From: Closterium sp. NIES-65
Taxonomy: Eukaryota; Streptophyta; Zygnematophyceae; Desmidiales; Closteriaceae
Direction of reading: 5' to 3'
Assembly: GCA_948144175.1 (NCBI GenBank)
Contig: CANXME010002121.1
Coordinates: 124,001-188,000 of the forward strand
DNA: 64,000 nt
Both the position numbers and the translations under genes were made by a program. Each line of letters begins with the position of its first letter. Position 1 is the first letter of the stretch. A model generated the notes under the pieces. The model saw nothing but the letters and a program-made list of their open reading frames with translations, ran no database searches and was not told the origin of the DNA. Shown piece after piece: positions 10,102 to 21,598 of this stretch.

Positions 10102-12630
10102 GACGTCAGGAATTACAAACCGATAACTTTGCTGACGAGCACGTATAAGATACTGGCAAAGGTGGTGGCTTCAAGAATGAAAAAGGTTCTCACCCAAGTG
10201 ATTTCAAGGGAGCAGTACGGTTTCCTACTAGGGAAGAGACTTACGGATGTGGTGTCGCTGGTAGCGGATTTAATCGACGCTGCCAAGAACAAGAACAAGG
10301 ACTGGTACCTCCTGCTGAATGACTTTGAGAAGGCGTACGACTCGATGCGTCGGGATTTCATGCTAGAGACGATTGCGAAGCTGGGTTTCCCACCGCGGTT
10401 TGTGGGCTGGATCGAGGCACTGCACAAAGACGTACACACAAGATTGTGTGTCAACGGTTGGTTGGGGGAGAAGATACAAATGCGCGAAGGGGTGAGGCAG
10501 GGGTGCCCGCTAGCCCCTTACCTGTTCTTGTGCGCGGTGGAGCCACTGAGCCGCTTGGTGGAGGAACGGAAGCTGGGGATAGGGGAGGAAGGTTGCGAGC
10601 GGCTGGTGTACATCGGGTATGCAGATGATACAACGTTGCTGTTGGACGGTGAGCATCAGCTGAAGGAAGCGGAGCAGGTGCTAAAGGAGTTCGCAGAGGC
10701 GTCAGGCCTGAAAGTGAATAAGGGGATGTCGGCGCTCCTGCCACTGGGGTGCAACGTGGAAAAAAACGCGCCAGACGGAACGGAGTTTAAGCGGGTGAAA
10801 AAAGACGAAGCGGAAAGGCTGTTGGGTGTTTGGATAACGCCAGGAGGAAATGGGGAGATCACGTGGGAGAAGGCATTTGACAAGGCGGCGGGGGAGCTAA
10901 GCAAGTGGCATAGCAAGTATCTCACGACAGGTGCACGGGTGACGATCATCAACAGCTATGTGCTGCCGGTGTTCATCTTCCAGGCCCAGGTGTACTCGTC
11001 GGAGGGTCTGTTGTGGAAGAGAGTGGAAAGACTGATTGAGAACTTCGTGTCAGGAAATCACACGGACACGAAGAGGCATTTCAGGCTATGGAGAGGGGAT
11101 CTGATTTATGCACCAAGGGAGCAAGATGGGCTGGAAGTGGTCAGCCCGAGGGGGAGAGTAGACAGTGTCGCTCTGCGGTGCGTGGGCTTGGCATTGCTCC
11201 AGGGGTGTCCGCTCAAAAGAGGCATGACGGAAAGTGCTGCTGACCTGCCACTGGGGTGGGCTACGCTGTAGGCGCACAAGGCGGTGTTAAAGGGGGGCTT
11301 ATTTCGGAGCAAGAGATGGGCAAAGCTTTGCAAGACAGTATTGAAATCGTCAGTAGTAGCTGTACCTGGTGCAGCCTCACGTTGGGATGTGGCGGGGGAA
11401 TATCTGTGCTTCAACATCAATATTCCGCACCGTGGGAAGGCCCCGTTTGGAGGGCAGAAGGGGAAGGAGCTGATACGGAAGTGGCGGATGCAGGACATGA
11501 TTGTGCAAAAGTGGGATGGCACGGTACTCGTAAAAACAGAGGATGAGTTAGCCCGGGAGCTGGGCGACAAGAAGAGTGCGGAGATGGCGCTGAAGGCTTT
11601 TCACGCGGCCTCGGCGCGGTGGAGGGAGTAGTTGTTGGCCCCGTTAACGGCGGAGGAGATTAAGGGAGTCTCGCCGGTGGTAAGCACCACACTACCGAGT
11701 CAGAAAAGGTGCCTCTGGGAGGTGTGCGGGACCAACGGCAGGAAGGTTGGGCTGCTAGCCCTGAACGACAGTGGTGAGCGAGTTGCGTGGAACATCAGAG
11801 TGGAACTGCGCTGTGAAAGCGTAACCCCAGTGAGGCTCTACCAGAGGAGCGTGGTGGGGGATGCAGGTGACCCCAGAGTAAGGATGGTGATGTCAGACTT
11901 GTTCGATGGGAAGGAGGTGGTTCCGCTGAGGAAGCTCAAGGAGCCGAGCAAAGGGGCGGAAGCTGTGGCGGAAAAACGTGCGAAGTGGGAAGCGCGGGCG
12001 AGAAGGAGCATCGACTGGGAACGGGGGAGGAGGGTAAGGGACTCCCTCGCTATCCTGGAAAGGGCAAGAGATGTCCTGCTAAGGGTGCAGAACCTCAACC
12101 TCCAGGTGGGGGAGAGGGTCTATTTCTTGGGCGGCGGAGTAACGTGTCCGCACTGTGGCGGAACAGAGACGCTGGAACCGTGTCTGTTGGAGTGCCCCCA
12201 CATCCTGCCGGTGGTGGCTGCAGTCAAGTCGGCGTTGTGCATGATGCAGCCGGGGAGGCACGTGGATGACCTGGCAGGCCTGTTGTTCGGGGCAGAGGAG
12301 ACGAAGTCGGGTTTCCCGGAAGCGACTATGGTGGCGATAGCGGTGCACCAGATCTGGCTGGGACGGTGTGATGTGTCGCTCAAAAAGGTCAAGAAGCTCC
12401 AGGCTCAGAAGGTGCTCAGGAGGATAAACGTGGAGTTCAACAAACACGCGCGGGTTTACTATAGTAAGCCAAGTAAGCAGGCTCGGAATGATAGGGCGCG
12501 CTGGAATCTGGCGAATGACGAAGCATGCGTGATGCGGAGAATTTGCGACAGCATGGCAGTCGGTCTAAGGTGGCACGGGGACTTCCAGTCGATCTGGTCG
12601 AACCCGAGAACTTTCGTGAAACAGCCGTAG
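10102..12630 (+). pseudogene. LINE ORF2, reverse transcriptase core and C-terminal zinc finger
   Basis: A single frame broken only by TAG at 11269-11271 and 11629-11631. Reverse transcriptase motifs in order are DVRNYKPITLL, SREQYGFLLGKRLTD, LLNDFEKAYDSM (first catalytic Asp), MREGVRQGCPLAPYLF, and YADD in YIGYADDTTLLLD (catalytic pair, about 10618-10630). The C-terminal part has CPHCGGTETLEPCLLECPH, the zinc-binding segment found near the end of plant LINE proteins. The protein would make LINE cDNA at a nicked target. Only two nonsense codons make this half relatively young. Confidence 0.88.
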
Positions 12631-12729
12631 GTTCGCAGGGAGGGCCGGGTACACCACCTGGTTTAAGCCCACAGAATCAGTTACGACTGTAGTGTTTTGC
12701 TTGTGCACCTGTTGTGTAAGCTTTCACTT

Positions 12730-12736
12730 CAAAAAA

Positions 12737-12753
<17 letters not shown>
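12730..12753 (+). other. LINE poly(A) tail
   Basis: A run of about 24 A, followed by a short (AC)n tract, at the 3' end of the LINE about 100 bp after the last stop codon. This is the usual end of an L1-type insertion. Confidence 0.85.
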
Positions 12754-12772
<19 letters not shown>

Positions 12773-14283
12773 AAACAAGAGGCGACCAAATCGTCTTAGG
12801 GTTGCGAAACATTTTGCTTAACTACAATCATCATTTTTTAGTTAAAATGAAAGTGAGCGTACTTCGCGTTATTTGAAATGTGTTCTAAAAATGAAAGTGA
12901 GCGTACTTTGCGCTATTTGAAATGTGTTCTAAAATTCCAACTGCAAGTTGGAACCTTAGACCTTTCGATCACTTATCCGAATCTCAATCAACTAAGCTAA
13001 AACCGCTGTCTGAACTTGTCAGTTTAAAATACTCAAAAACTTTTGACCGACGAACTCAGCACTACCTTAGGGTTTGTGTCGTCCTTTTTCTCTCCCTTTT
13101 TTCTCTCCCTTGCCTCTAGCCGCTGCAGCTAGCTTACTGCCTCTAGTCACTCTGCTCCTACCTACCACACAAAGGTGAGGAGAACATTAACGTTAGCTAT
13201 CAACTAGTTAAGATTATTCTTTAGATTAACGTTTCTCAATCTCGTATCCTTGACCGTTCTAAAGCTAGATCCTTTTTCAAGGATTGATGTCATTTCGACT
13301 AGGCAGCTAGTTTGTTCTTAACTAGTGCGTGCTCCTCACTTCTTGCTACCGTATCAACGATTTTCGCCTTGTCTTAATCTCTGAAAATTATGCTCTTCAC
13401 ATTTCCGTCTCCATTACTCTTCACATTTTATTCTCAATGCATTCAATGTAAACAGATTTGCTCATTCCTTTCTTTCTTAGGCGTCCTCCTTCAGTTCGCT
13501 TCCTCGCTATACGCCATCTACTTGTTGCTAGGTGAGTTGTCCATTTTTTCCAATTCTTCCTTCTTTACTTTCCTTGAAGACTTCTCTTTTTCCTCATTCG
13601 TTTTTGTATCTTACATTTCATTCCGCTCCCTTTCATTTCTCTCTGTTTGTTGTATTTGTGCTTCGGTTTAGTGTCTATTCTTGCATTAATATATGGTGTC
13701 CCTCTTCCGTTCGTTTTGCATTCTTCATTCATTTTTTCCGTTTGCCTTGCCTTAGGGTTTGATCATCCCTTTTTTCTCTCTCCCTTCCTCTCGCTAGTTG
13801 AGCTTACAATGCCCCGCTGATTACGCTCCACCTACCACATCAAGGTAAGATCAATGCTAACTTATTAACTAGAACTATGTTAGATGAGTACGATATAGGC
13901 TAACATTTCTTATTCTCGTTTTCTAGTCGTTTTTAGGTGATGCAAGTTGTAAAGATTTTAGCATTTTCATGTTTTCAAGGTTCATAAGCCTTTCGCTCGT
14001 TCCCTTTCATTTTAGTGGAGAAGCACTTTTAGCATTATGAATATGAGGTATCTTCTCCCTCTCTGCATATTTATTCCTCTCCCCTTCTTTCGATGATCAT
14101 TCTTCTTTCCTTTGTTCTGTACTTTTCCATTCTTACCTACGTGGAGCTCTTTGGACTTTTCTTCTTACTTTTTTTCTCTTTCCTCTTTTCCGTTTACTCC
14201 AAGTCCCCGCTATTTGTGTTCAAAAAGCCAGCTTGTGGTTTTTTCTTTTCTAAGTCGCCATCTATGTGCCCTCAACTTCTATT
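12754..14283. other. AT- and pyrimidine-rich spacer without recognised gene
   Basis: No protein that I recognise. It contains a copy of the CAAACAAGAGGCGAC...AGGGTTGCGAA motif (12772-12808), a 44-bp tandem duplication (12847-12934) and two diverged copies of a CCTTAGGGTTTG-led segment (13065 and 13750). Each of those copies is followed, about 95-110 bp on, by a splice-donor-like AAGGTGAG or AAGGTAAG. The pyrimidine-rich open frames at 13390-13760 and 14093-14340 look non-coding. Confidence 0.6.
12847..12934. repeat. 44-bp tandem duplication
   Basis: ATGAAAGTGAGCGTACTT through TGTTCTAAAA occurs twice in a row (starts 12847 and 12891) with two substitutions (CGCGTT versus TGCGCT). Confidence 0.85.
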
Positions 14284-14409
14284 TGATAAGAAACGAGGAA
14301 TGAATGCATTGAGCAGAATGAGGAGTACAAGTAGTAAACCCTAAAGTGTTGTACCCCATATGAACTGCCCCACTACAGCCTACACACACTATAGCATATA
14401 TGCCTGACA
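14284..14409 (-). repeat. Copia C 3' LTR (126 bp)
   Basis: TGATAAGAAACGAGG to ATATGCCTGACA, preceded by CTATT and followed by the complement of the polypurine tract (CACCCCCATAGGC). Confidence 0.92.
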
Positions 14410-14608
14410 CACCCCCATAGGCAAAGTGGGGGAGAACAAGGGGTCACAAGACCAGTCAAGCAAAGCAAAACAAGCTCAGGGTGGATCACGACGTCGCCAC
14501 ACAGTCCGAGCACAAGAGCAAGGCCACAAGGCCAGTTCACATGCAAGATCATATATATAAAGGTAAACAAGCAAGTGCAGGTATAGAAAGAGGACAATAC
14601 AAACAAGG

Positions 14609-16411
14609 TCAAGAAGTGAGCAAGTGAGGCCAAGTAGGCACAAGACCTAGCAAAGTACAGAAGCGCTGATGATCACAAGGCGGAAGGGCCTTGGTGAATA
14701 TATCAGCAGTGTTGGCCTCAGAGGCCACGTAGGTGAGGCGGAGCTGACCACGCTGCTGCAGCTCACGAGCCAGGAAGTAGCGGAGAGCAATGTGCTTCGT
14801 TCTGTACTCCAGTCTGTGCACTCGACACAAGGCCAGCATGGCCTTGTTGTCTACGTACCGAACTGGAGGAGAACGAGGTGGCTCTCCTAGGTCAGTCAAC
14901 AGGTAGGTGAGCCAGCGTAGCTCCTGTGCAGCCATGGCCCCTGCGTAGATCTCAGCCTCACAGCTAGAGCTGAGAACAGAAGACGAGCGAGTAGACTGCC
15001 ACGAAACAGAGCCGGAGCCAAGGCTGAAGGTGTAACCCTGTGACGACCACTGCAGAGCCTGGTCGTCAGCCCAAGAAGCGTCTCCGTGACCTATGAGGAC
15101 CACTCGACGTCGCCCTCCAAGCACTAGCCCCATGCCCGACGTACTGCACACGTAGTGTAACACCCTCTTTGCTGCAGCCATGTGCTCTGGTCAGTGTCTC
15201 CCAGGAGCAACACAGCATGCCAAGATGCTAAGAGGGTATGCAAGGTCAGGTCGTGTGCAGAACATCAGGTACATGCGGCAGCCAACAAGCTCTGGGTACG
15301 GGCCACTCGGCTCTACGGACTCATCCGAAGGCAGAGCTGAGAGCGAGTGGCGAGTAGGCAGAGGAGTGGCCTGAGGCGAGGAGTACGTGAAGCCGAAGCG
15401 CTGAAGGACCTGCTGCACCATGTGTGACTGCGTCAGGGAAATGGTGCGCTGTGCTCTGTCCCGGGTGATCTGCAAGCCAAGGTAGCTACGCAGTTCACCC
15501 AGGTCTGTGCACGTGTGTCTCTTCTGCAGCTCGGACTTCACGTGGGCGAGTCCAGCAGTGTCAGCAGTGGCAAAGACCAAGTCGTCGATGTACACGAGGA
15601 TATAGAACGGCGGCAAAGAGGTGTCGGTGCGCAGAAACAGCGACGGGTCGGCAGTAGACGGAGCAAACCCAAGAGCCGCAAGTGTGGTCCTCAGTGTGTT
15701 GTGCCACTCACGGGGCGCCTGGCCGAGACCGTAGACTGGCCGCCGGAGGCTCCACTGGGTACAAGGAGGAAACGACCCAGTGAAGCAAGGTGGGCGGCGC
15801 AGCCAGATCTCCTCGTGAAGGCTGCCGTGCAGGAAAGCTGTGCTGAAGTCAAGAGAGTGAAGCTCGGAGTCGGGCTGAGCGGCTGTGTGCAGTAGCACCC
15901 AAAGAGTGGTCATCTTCGGGGTGGGAGAGAAGGTCTGAAAGTAGTCAACACCCTGCCGCTGACTGAAGCCTCGAGCCATGTAACGCGCCTCAAAGACAGG
16001 CGGAGAACCCGACGGCCGCTTCACCCTGAAAATCCACATGCCACTAACGATGTTCGCCCCAGGTGGGGTAACCTCGTCGACGTAGGTGCCTGTGTACTTC
16101 CAAAAAGCCATCTCTGCGTCCATGGCTGACTGCCACTGAGAGAAGTAGGGACCCTCGATCGCCTCAGCGTACGATCGAGGAGTTGGGATGTCTGGAGCAT
16201 CCGGGTCTCCCTCAGGGGCAATCAACGTGGACAGGAGCTGAGGCAAAGCAGCAGCAAAACACTGGAACTCCTCCTGCGTCTCCTCAAGGACGTCCGTGCT
16301 AAGACCACACCCACCCGCGACGGACGGAGGACAGACAGACTCGGACTCAGCAACCAGACCAGCAGCGTAGTCTAGACGACAGCGACCAGCGAAGTCGACA
16401 AGCTCAGCCAC
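14609..16411 (-). pseudogene. Copia C reverse transcriptase and RNase H
   Basis: Reverse transcriptase (16411-15191) carries WIFRVKRPSGSPP, LDFSTAFLHGSLHEEIW, PVYGLGQAP and an intact YIDD in FYILVYIDDLVFATA. A TGA at 15188-15190 replaces the CGA (Arg) of the GRHRPEHMAAAKR motif. RNase H continues in the same frame down to 14609 with LIGHGDASWADDQ, SSSCEAEIYAGAMAAQEL, YVDNKAML and the C-terminal ADIFTKALPPCDH. One CpG transition thus separates the two domains. Enzymatically this is the best preserved part of element C. Confidence 0.9.
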
Positions 16412-17501
16412 TAAGGGAGACGCAGCAGTGGACTCAAAGGAAGGGTCGGTGACAACAGTGGCCAGGAGACACGTGACAGTAGGATTGGCAGCACGAAGAG
16501 AGTCAGAGGCCAGGTCAGGGGAATAGGAAGAGAGGACTCTGGAGGAGACGGCAACGGGACACGCAGAGGAGCAGTGGAAGGACGCAGTGCCATTTGGTGT
16601 ATGCCTGGGACCGCAAGAGGACGCGGAGCACGACGACTAGCGCGAGCAGCAAGAACAGGCGGCACAGGACGATACGCAGGCTCACGACGCTCAGCAAGAC
16701 CTCCAGTAGGACAAGTGTAGGGAGAAGGAGCAGGTAGAGGGGAGGCGGGCTATAACTGTGACTGCGACTGGACAGACTGTGGACACTCTAAGGGAGGAGC
16801 AGGACCAGTAGAAGGCGGGAGACCAAGAACCTGCTCAAGGAGCGGAACGAAGTACGGCCGCGGCTGCGCAGTGCCTCCAGAACCATCAGGGACAGCACCA
16901 GTACCCCCAGCTGCAGCACCAGCGCCAGCAGCACCTCCAGCTCCAACAGCGCCAACTCCAGCACCCTCAGACGCACCAGCGCCAGCAAAACTACCAACGC
17001 CAACACCCCCAGCAGCTCCAACAGCACCAACTCCAGCAGGATCGGCAGCTCCCGTACCGCCAGCAGCTACAGTAGGACCAACTCCAGTAGCCCAAGCAGC
17101 ACCCCCAGGCCTAGCAACTCCAGCACCACTAGTACGAGCACCTCCGGAACCAGCAGCAACAGTAGTGCCTCCAGCTCCAGCACCACGGCTCCAGCGCCGG
17201 GCAAACCACTCGCGCAGCTCCTGCGGAGAGAGTGGCTCCGCCTCGACAAAGCACCGCCGACGGTCACACGAGCAGACCCAGCGCCCCCAGGCTCCGCACC
17301 CCCAGGCTCCGCACCCCTGGGCTCCGCATCTCCAGACTTAGTACCCCCAGGCTCAGCACCCCCAGGCTTAGCACCCCCAGGCTCAGCACCCCCAGACTCA
17401 GCACCCGCAGGCTCAGCACCTCCACACCCGGCACCCGCAGGCTCAGCACCTCTAGCAGCACCAGAGTCAACAGCTACCTCGACAGGCTCGACTGCGTCTA
17501 C
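16412..17501 (-). pseudogene. Copia C linker with Gly/Ala/Pro repeats
   Basis: Low-complexity connector between integrase and reverse transcriptase, read in more than one frame. It includes the 15-bp minisatellite at about 17275-17460. It holds no enzymatic motif. Confidence 0.65.
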
Positions 17502-18209
17502 CTAGGACACACCTGACGGAGCAGGACCCTGAGGGGGGAGGGGGTCTACCGGGGGAGGACATGGCACAAGGAAGAGCGGCAGCGGGGGAAGGGGCGCAGT
17601 GCGGTAGGGGAAGAGACGGTAGTAAGGCACCGACTCGTCAAAGGTGACGTCCTGGGAGGACAGAACACGGTGCGATGTGGGGTGGTAAAACTGCCAACTA
17701 GGCGCGTTAGGGGGGAAGCCAAGGAAGACGCAGGGAACAGCACGGGGAGACAGCTTGTCCGCAGACACGTCGCGGACAAACGCATGAGATCCTGAGACCT
17801 GAAACACAGACGCACCGCCAACCTTCCCCGTCCACCGCAAGGTGGGGGAGGAATCTGGCAAGGAGACCCGGGGCTGAAGGTTGAGCAAATGCGCCACATA
17901 CTGAACCGCAAACGACCACAGAAAATGGGGGGCAGGCGCATGGATCATGGACGTACGAGCGACGTCCATGACCATGCCAATGCGGCGCTCAGCAATCCCA
18001 TTTTGTTGTGGAGAGGTTGGAAGCGTGAAGGTCTGGCGGATGCCCTGTGCACGACAGAAGGCTCGCAGACAGGCAGAGGAAAACTCCCCGCCTCTGTCAG
18101 AGTGCAGACGCCCAACAGGAAAGTCCGAGCCGAAACTCTCTCTGAGCTGGAGACGACCTGCGTGGATCCAGTCGATCAACACCTCAGTGACTTCACCTTT
18201 GCTGCGCAA
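17502..18209 (-). pseudogene. Copia C integrase core, C-terminal part
   Basis: Reads LRSKGEVTEVLIDWIHAGRL, then HSDRGGEFSS (second Asp), PQQNGIAERRIGMVMDV (Glu), the conserved TGKVG/ADKLSPRAVPCVFLGFPP block and WQFYHPTSHRVLSSQDVTFDE. The frame is cut off from the first half of the integrase by a TAG in VVDD(Y)SR at about 18234-18236. Confidence 0.87.
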
Positions 18210-18233
18210 GGAGAAGACCGTGGTGTAACGCGA

Positions 18234-19270
18234 CTAGTCGTCAACTACCAGCACGAAGTAACGCTCGTGCCCCTGGCCACGGACGCGGGCAGGGCCCCAC
18301 ACGTCCCTGTGAAGAGTCTGCAACGAAGCCTCTGTCGGAGGAAACTCAGAGGAGTGAGGCGTAGCCCGCTGTCGCCCCTCGACGCAGGGGACGCAGGTAG
18401 GGGCAGGCCCCGGAGGTAGGGGAGGGAGAGACCGGAGGAGACCCAAGACAAGGACACGGGAGGCCATGCCTCGGAGACGAGGCAGAGAGGGGTGACCAAG
18501 GCGATGGTGCCAAAGGAGAGAGTGGTGAGATAGGAGACCACACGAGCAGGGAGCAGACTCAGGACTAGACCTGGCGCTGCAGCAAACACCTGACTCGACG
18601 CTGCGACCTGACCAGGCTCCGCAGCCGGAGGAGACTCAGTAGTGAGGGTGTACAGGCTCGACCCCGGCCAACGGGTGAACGTGGCCAAGTGTCGGCCTGT
18701 CTGAGCACACGTGCAGTGGGTCACCCGCTGACTCGAAGGAGTGAACAGGTCAACCCCCCTATCCTGTAGATCAGCTCCACTCACCAAGTTCGTAGAGAAC
18801 GAGGGGAGGTAGAGACCTGACAGGGTGCTAGAGGGGGCTGGCGGACACGGTAAGTCAGTGGAGAAGTGAGCAAGGACAGGACCCCGAGAGGGGTCCGCCA
18901 GGGAGACCGCAACCGGCCGACGTGTGGTGCGGTCTCGAAAGAAGGAGGGGGAAGCACCCGAGTCAAGGGTGAAGGTGTGTAAGACCTGAGCCGACGTGGT
19001 ACCTGAGAGGGCGGACTAACCAGCACCTGGGGCAGCAGACGCGCTAGCACCTAGAGCAGCAGCCTCACCAGCACCTAGAGCAGCAGGCTCAATGCCCGGG
19101 TCAGGCAGAACACACAGGTAACAGTCACCCTCAACACTATCAGCAACAGGATACATGGCAGCAAGAATAGCATCAAAATCAAGATCAAAGATAGCAACCC
19201 CCGAACTAGACAGCTCTCCCCAGCGAGGTATCTCAGAGGGCTCAGGGAACTGGTGACGCCACGCGTCCGT
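18234..19270 (-). pseudogene. Copia C protease, integrase zinc finger and first core part
   Basis: The protease region near 18945-18960 codes for the DSGAS motif family. The pre-integrase segment LVSGADLQDRGVD and the CVPC half of the HHCC finger are visible, followed by HRDVWGPARVRGQG with the first catalytic Asp and VLVVDD before the stop. Several small frameshifts separate these parts. Confidence 0.8.
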
Positions 19271-20497
19271 TAGGCGGCCGAAGCAGCGCTGGGTGGAGTG
19301 CGAGCCCCCGCACTGCTCACCAGCGCGGTCTCCGGTGCGGAGAACGTAGGTGCAGGGACCCGTACCCCCTCCGCGCTGACGCGCAGCGTACCACTAACGA
19401 AGCTGCTGAGGAGACAGGGTCTCACGACTGCGCTGCTGCTCCTGGCGCGTACCACCATCGGAGCCACTCCTCTACGCAGAGCTGCGACCAGGTCCACTGC
19501 TACTGCCGGCGCCTCCTCCACCTCTGCCGCCTCCGCCGCCTCCACCACCTCCGCCGCCTCAGCTCCCTCCACCACCGCCACTGCCTCCTCCGCCTTCACT
19601 GTTGCCACCGACAACTCCACCCCCGCCACCACTCCCACCACCACCCCCACCCCCTCCACTGCCTCCACCACCACCTCCACCGCCCCCGCCAGCCCCTCCA
19701 GCGCCCTTGCCCCCCTTGCCCTTGCCGGTGCGGCGTCTCCCGCTCGGGGCAGACGCAGCGCCGACCGACTCGAAACCATCGAGGTCGGCCGCAGCAGCAG
19801 AGGCAATAGAGGGCAAGAGGGGGGAGGGGGGACACTCCTCAAAGACGGGGGTGCGAGGGTCACCACGAGAGGCTCCTACAGCGACTATGCTCTTCTCTGC
19901 TGCTAGGAGGCTCTTCTCAAGGAGGTCAACAGTGAGAGTGGTGGGGCAAACAGAGAGGAAGTGGTCCTTGACTACACGGGGAGAGTCAGGGAGCCGGGTG
20001 ACTATGTAATAGAGGGTGATGTACATGGGGGGGGGGGGATTGTTGGCGCAGAACTCAGCAGGAAGCGCAGCGCGATAGCGAGTGTCACTCGTGCAGAGGT
20101 GCGTAATGAGGTCAGCGACTGTGGGGAAGGCACCAAGGTCAGGGAAGAGGTACGATAGCATGAGGCGGCTCAGTGCAGCAGTGGCAGGGGAAGAGTAGCG
20201 TCCAACTACAGCGTCGTACAATGTCTGAGCACTCTTGTACTGGCTAATGTGTGCACGCTCAGTGGCCGGTAAGTGGCGACGCACAAGGCGAGCAGCAGCA
20301 TCGCGTGTGGCCCATTGTGAGGGAACAGTGCTGTCGGCAGTAGCAGGCGGGGCAGGAGAGGCACCAGAGGTGAGATCGAATAGAGAGAGTCCGTCTGCCC
20401 TATCGCACTGAAGAAATAGCTAGAGGTCATCGACCAAGACCTCAAAGTCAACGGCACGGCCCTCAGCATTAAAACTAAGGACACCGGGGGTAGCCAT
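19271..20497 (-). pseudogene. Copia C gag, broken
   Basis: The start is the ATG at 20497 (MATPGVLSFNAEGRAVDF). An in-frame TAG at 20420-20422 replaces the glutamine of DLQLFLQCDRADGLSLFDL. A long C-run on the coding strand (G-run near 20027-20038) lies at the position where copies A and D shift frame. The Gly-rich linker and the zinc-knuckle-like CTYVL...CGGSHSTQRC segment follow. It would form the particle shell if intact. Confidence 0.85.
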
Positions 20498-21472
20498 GAC
20501 TGCAGTGGCCTAGGAGGGAGTGAGCTCACCAGTCCGAGGAAGGAGGGCCGGGATGCACCGGTAGGAATAGCAGCGGCTCGGCGGCTCGGCTGCTCGGCGG
20601 CTCGGCGGCTAGGCGGCTCGGCTGTTGGGCGGCTCGGCTGCTTGGCAGCTCGGCTGCTAGGCGGCTCGGCTGCTTGGCAGGTGGGCGGCTCGGCTGCTTG
20701 GTTGCTCGGCGGCTCGGTCGCTGGGCGGCTTAGCGGCGACAGGACCGCTTGGGGAGGGCGACGGGGCCGTAGGTGACAACGACGAGGCCGCAGGTGGCGG
20801 CGACGGGGCGGTAGGTGGCGGCGGGGCCGCAGGTGGCGGCTGCGTGGCCGTAGGTGGCGGCGACGGGGCCGCAGGGGGCTGCGACCGGGCCGCAGGTGGC
20901 GGCGACAGGGCCACAGGTGGCGGCGACGGGGCCGCATGTGACGGCGACGGGGCCGCAGGTGGCGGCAACGGGGCCGCAGGTGGCGGCGATGGGGCCGCAG
21001 GTGACGGCGATGGGGCCGTAGATGGCGGCGACGGGGCTGTAGGTGGCGGCGACGGGGTCTCAGAGGGGCCGCAGAGGGGGCCGCAAGGGGCCTAGACGAG
21101 GCCAAAGAGGGGCCGCAAGGGGCCAAAACGGGGCGGCGACGGTGCCGTAAGGGGTGGGAAAGGGCGCCGCAAGGGGCCGAAAGGGGGCCGCGCGAGGGCC
21201 GTAAGGGCGGCGCGAGGGGCCGTAAGGGGCCGTAAGGGCAGCGCGAGGGGCCGTAAGGGGCCGTCAGGGCGGCGCGAGGGGCCGTAGAGGGCGGCACTAG
21301 GGGCCGTAAGGGTGGCGTAAGGGGCCGTGAGAGGGGCCACTAAGGGCGGCGCGAAGGTAGGGAGGGCACACGGAGCGCGACTCGGGCAGAAGTGAAGCGC
21401 GCTCCGGGCAGGAAAAAAAAAATCGTGGTGGGCCCTAGGTAGCGTTCCCACTAGGGAACCTGCTCGATACCA
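20498..21472 (-). repeat. Copia C leader: three GC-rich repeat blocks plus primer site
   Basis: The blocks are GCGGCTCGGCTGCT-type (20575-20735), GCAGGTGGCGGCGACGGGGCC-type (20740-21060) and GGGGCCGTAAGGGCGGCGCGA-type (21060-21350). A unique stretch then leads to the primer site TGGTATCGAGCAGGTTCCC (minus strand) next to the LTR. The first break of the 12.83-kb duplication lies at 21356-21359 in this leader. Confidence 0.75.
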
Positions 21473-21598
21473 TGATAAGAAACGAGGAATAAATGCATTG
21501 AGCAAAATGAGGAGTAAAAGTAGTAAACCCTAAAGTGTTGCACCCCATATGAACCGCCCCACTACAGCCTACACAGACTATAGCATATATGCCTGACA
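21473..21598 (-). repeat. Copia C 5' LTR (126 bp)
   Basis: TGATAAGAAACGAGG to ATATGCCTGACA next to the primer site, followed by the CTATT target duplication. Confidence 0.92.

Larger units (their letters stand above)
4526..12753 (+). mobile_element. LINE (non-LTR retrotransposon), interrupted by copia B and a solo LTR
   Basis: LINE coding sequence occupies 4526-5134 and 10102-12630 and ends in a poly(A) tract at 12730-12753. The two halves join at the pentamer AAACG, which is duplicated around the LTR insertion. The reverse transcriptase motifs and C-terminal zinc finger are those of L1-like elements of green plants. No endonuclease domain is visible upstream, so the copy is 5'-truncated. 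Besides the insertions it carries three in-frame TAG codons. Confidence 0.88.
14284..21598 (-). mobile_element. Ty1/copia retrotransposon C, full length, decayed, TSD CTATT
   Basis: Both LTRs (14284-14409 and 21473-21598) are present and flanked by CTATT at 14279-14283 and 21599-21603. Length is 7,315 bp. The internal order on the minus strand is primer site, GC-rich leader, gag, protease, integrase, linker, reverse transcriptase, RNase H. The LTRs differ at about six of 126 positions, the most among the pairs in this window, and the coding frames have several stops and shifts. Confidence 0.93.

Noticed and set aside
12847..12934. 44-bp tandem duplication as part of a larger satellite
   Set aside because: Only two units are present and no further copies were seen in the window.
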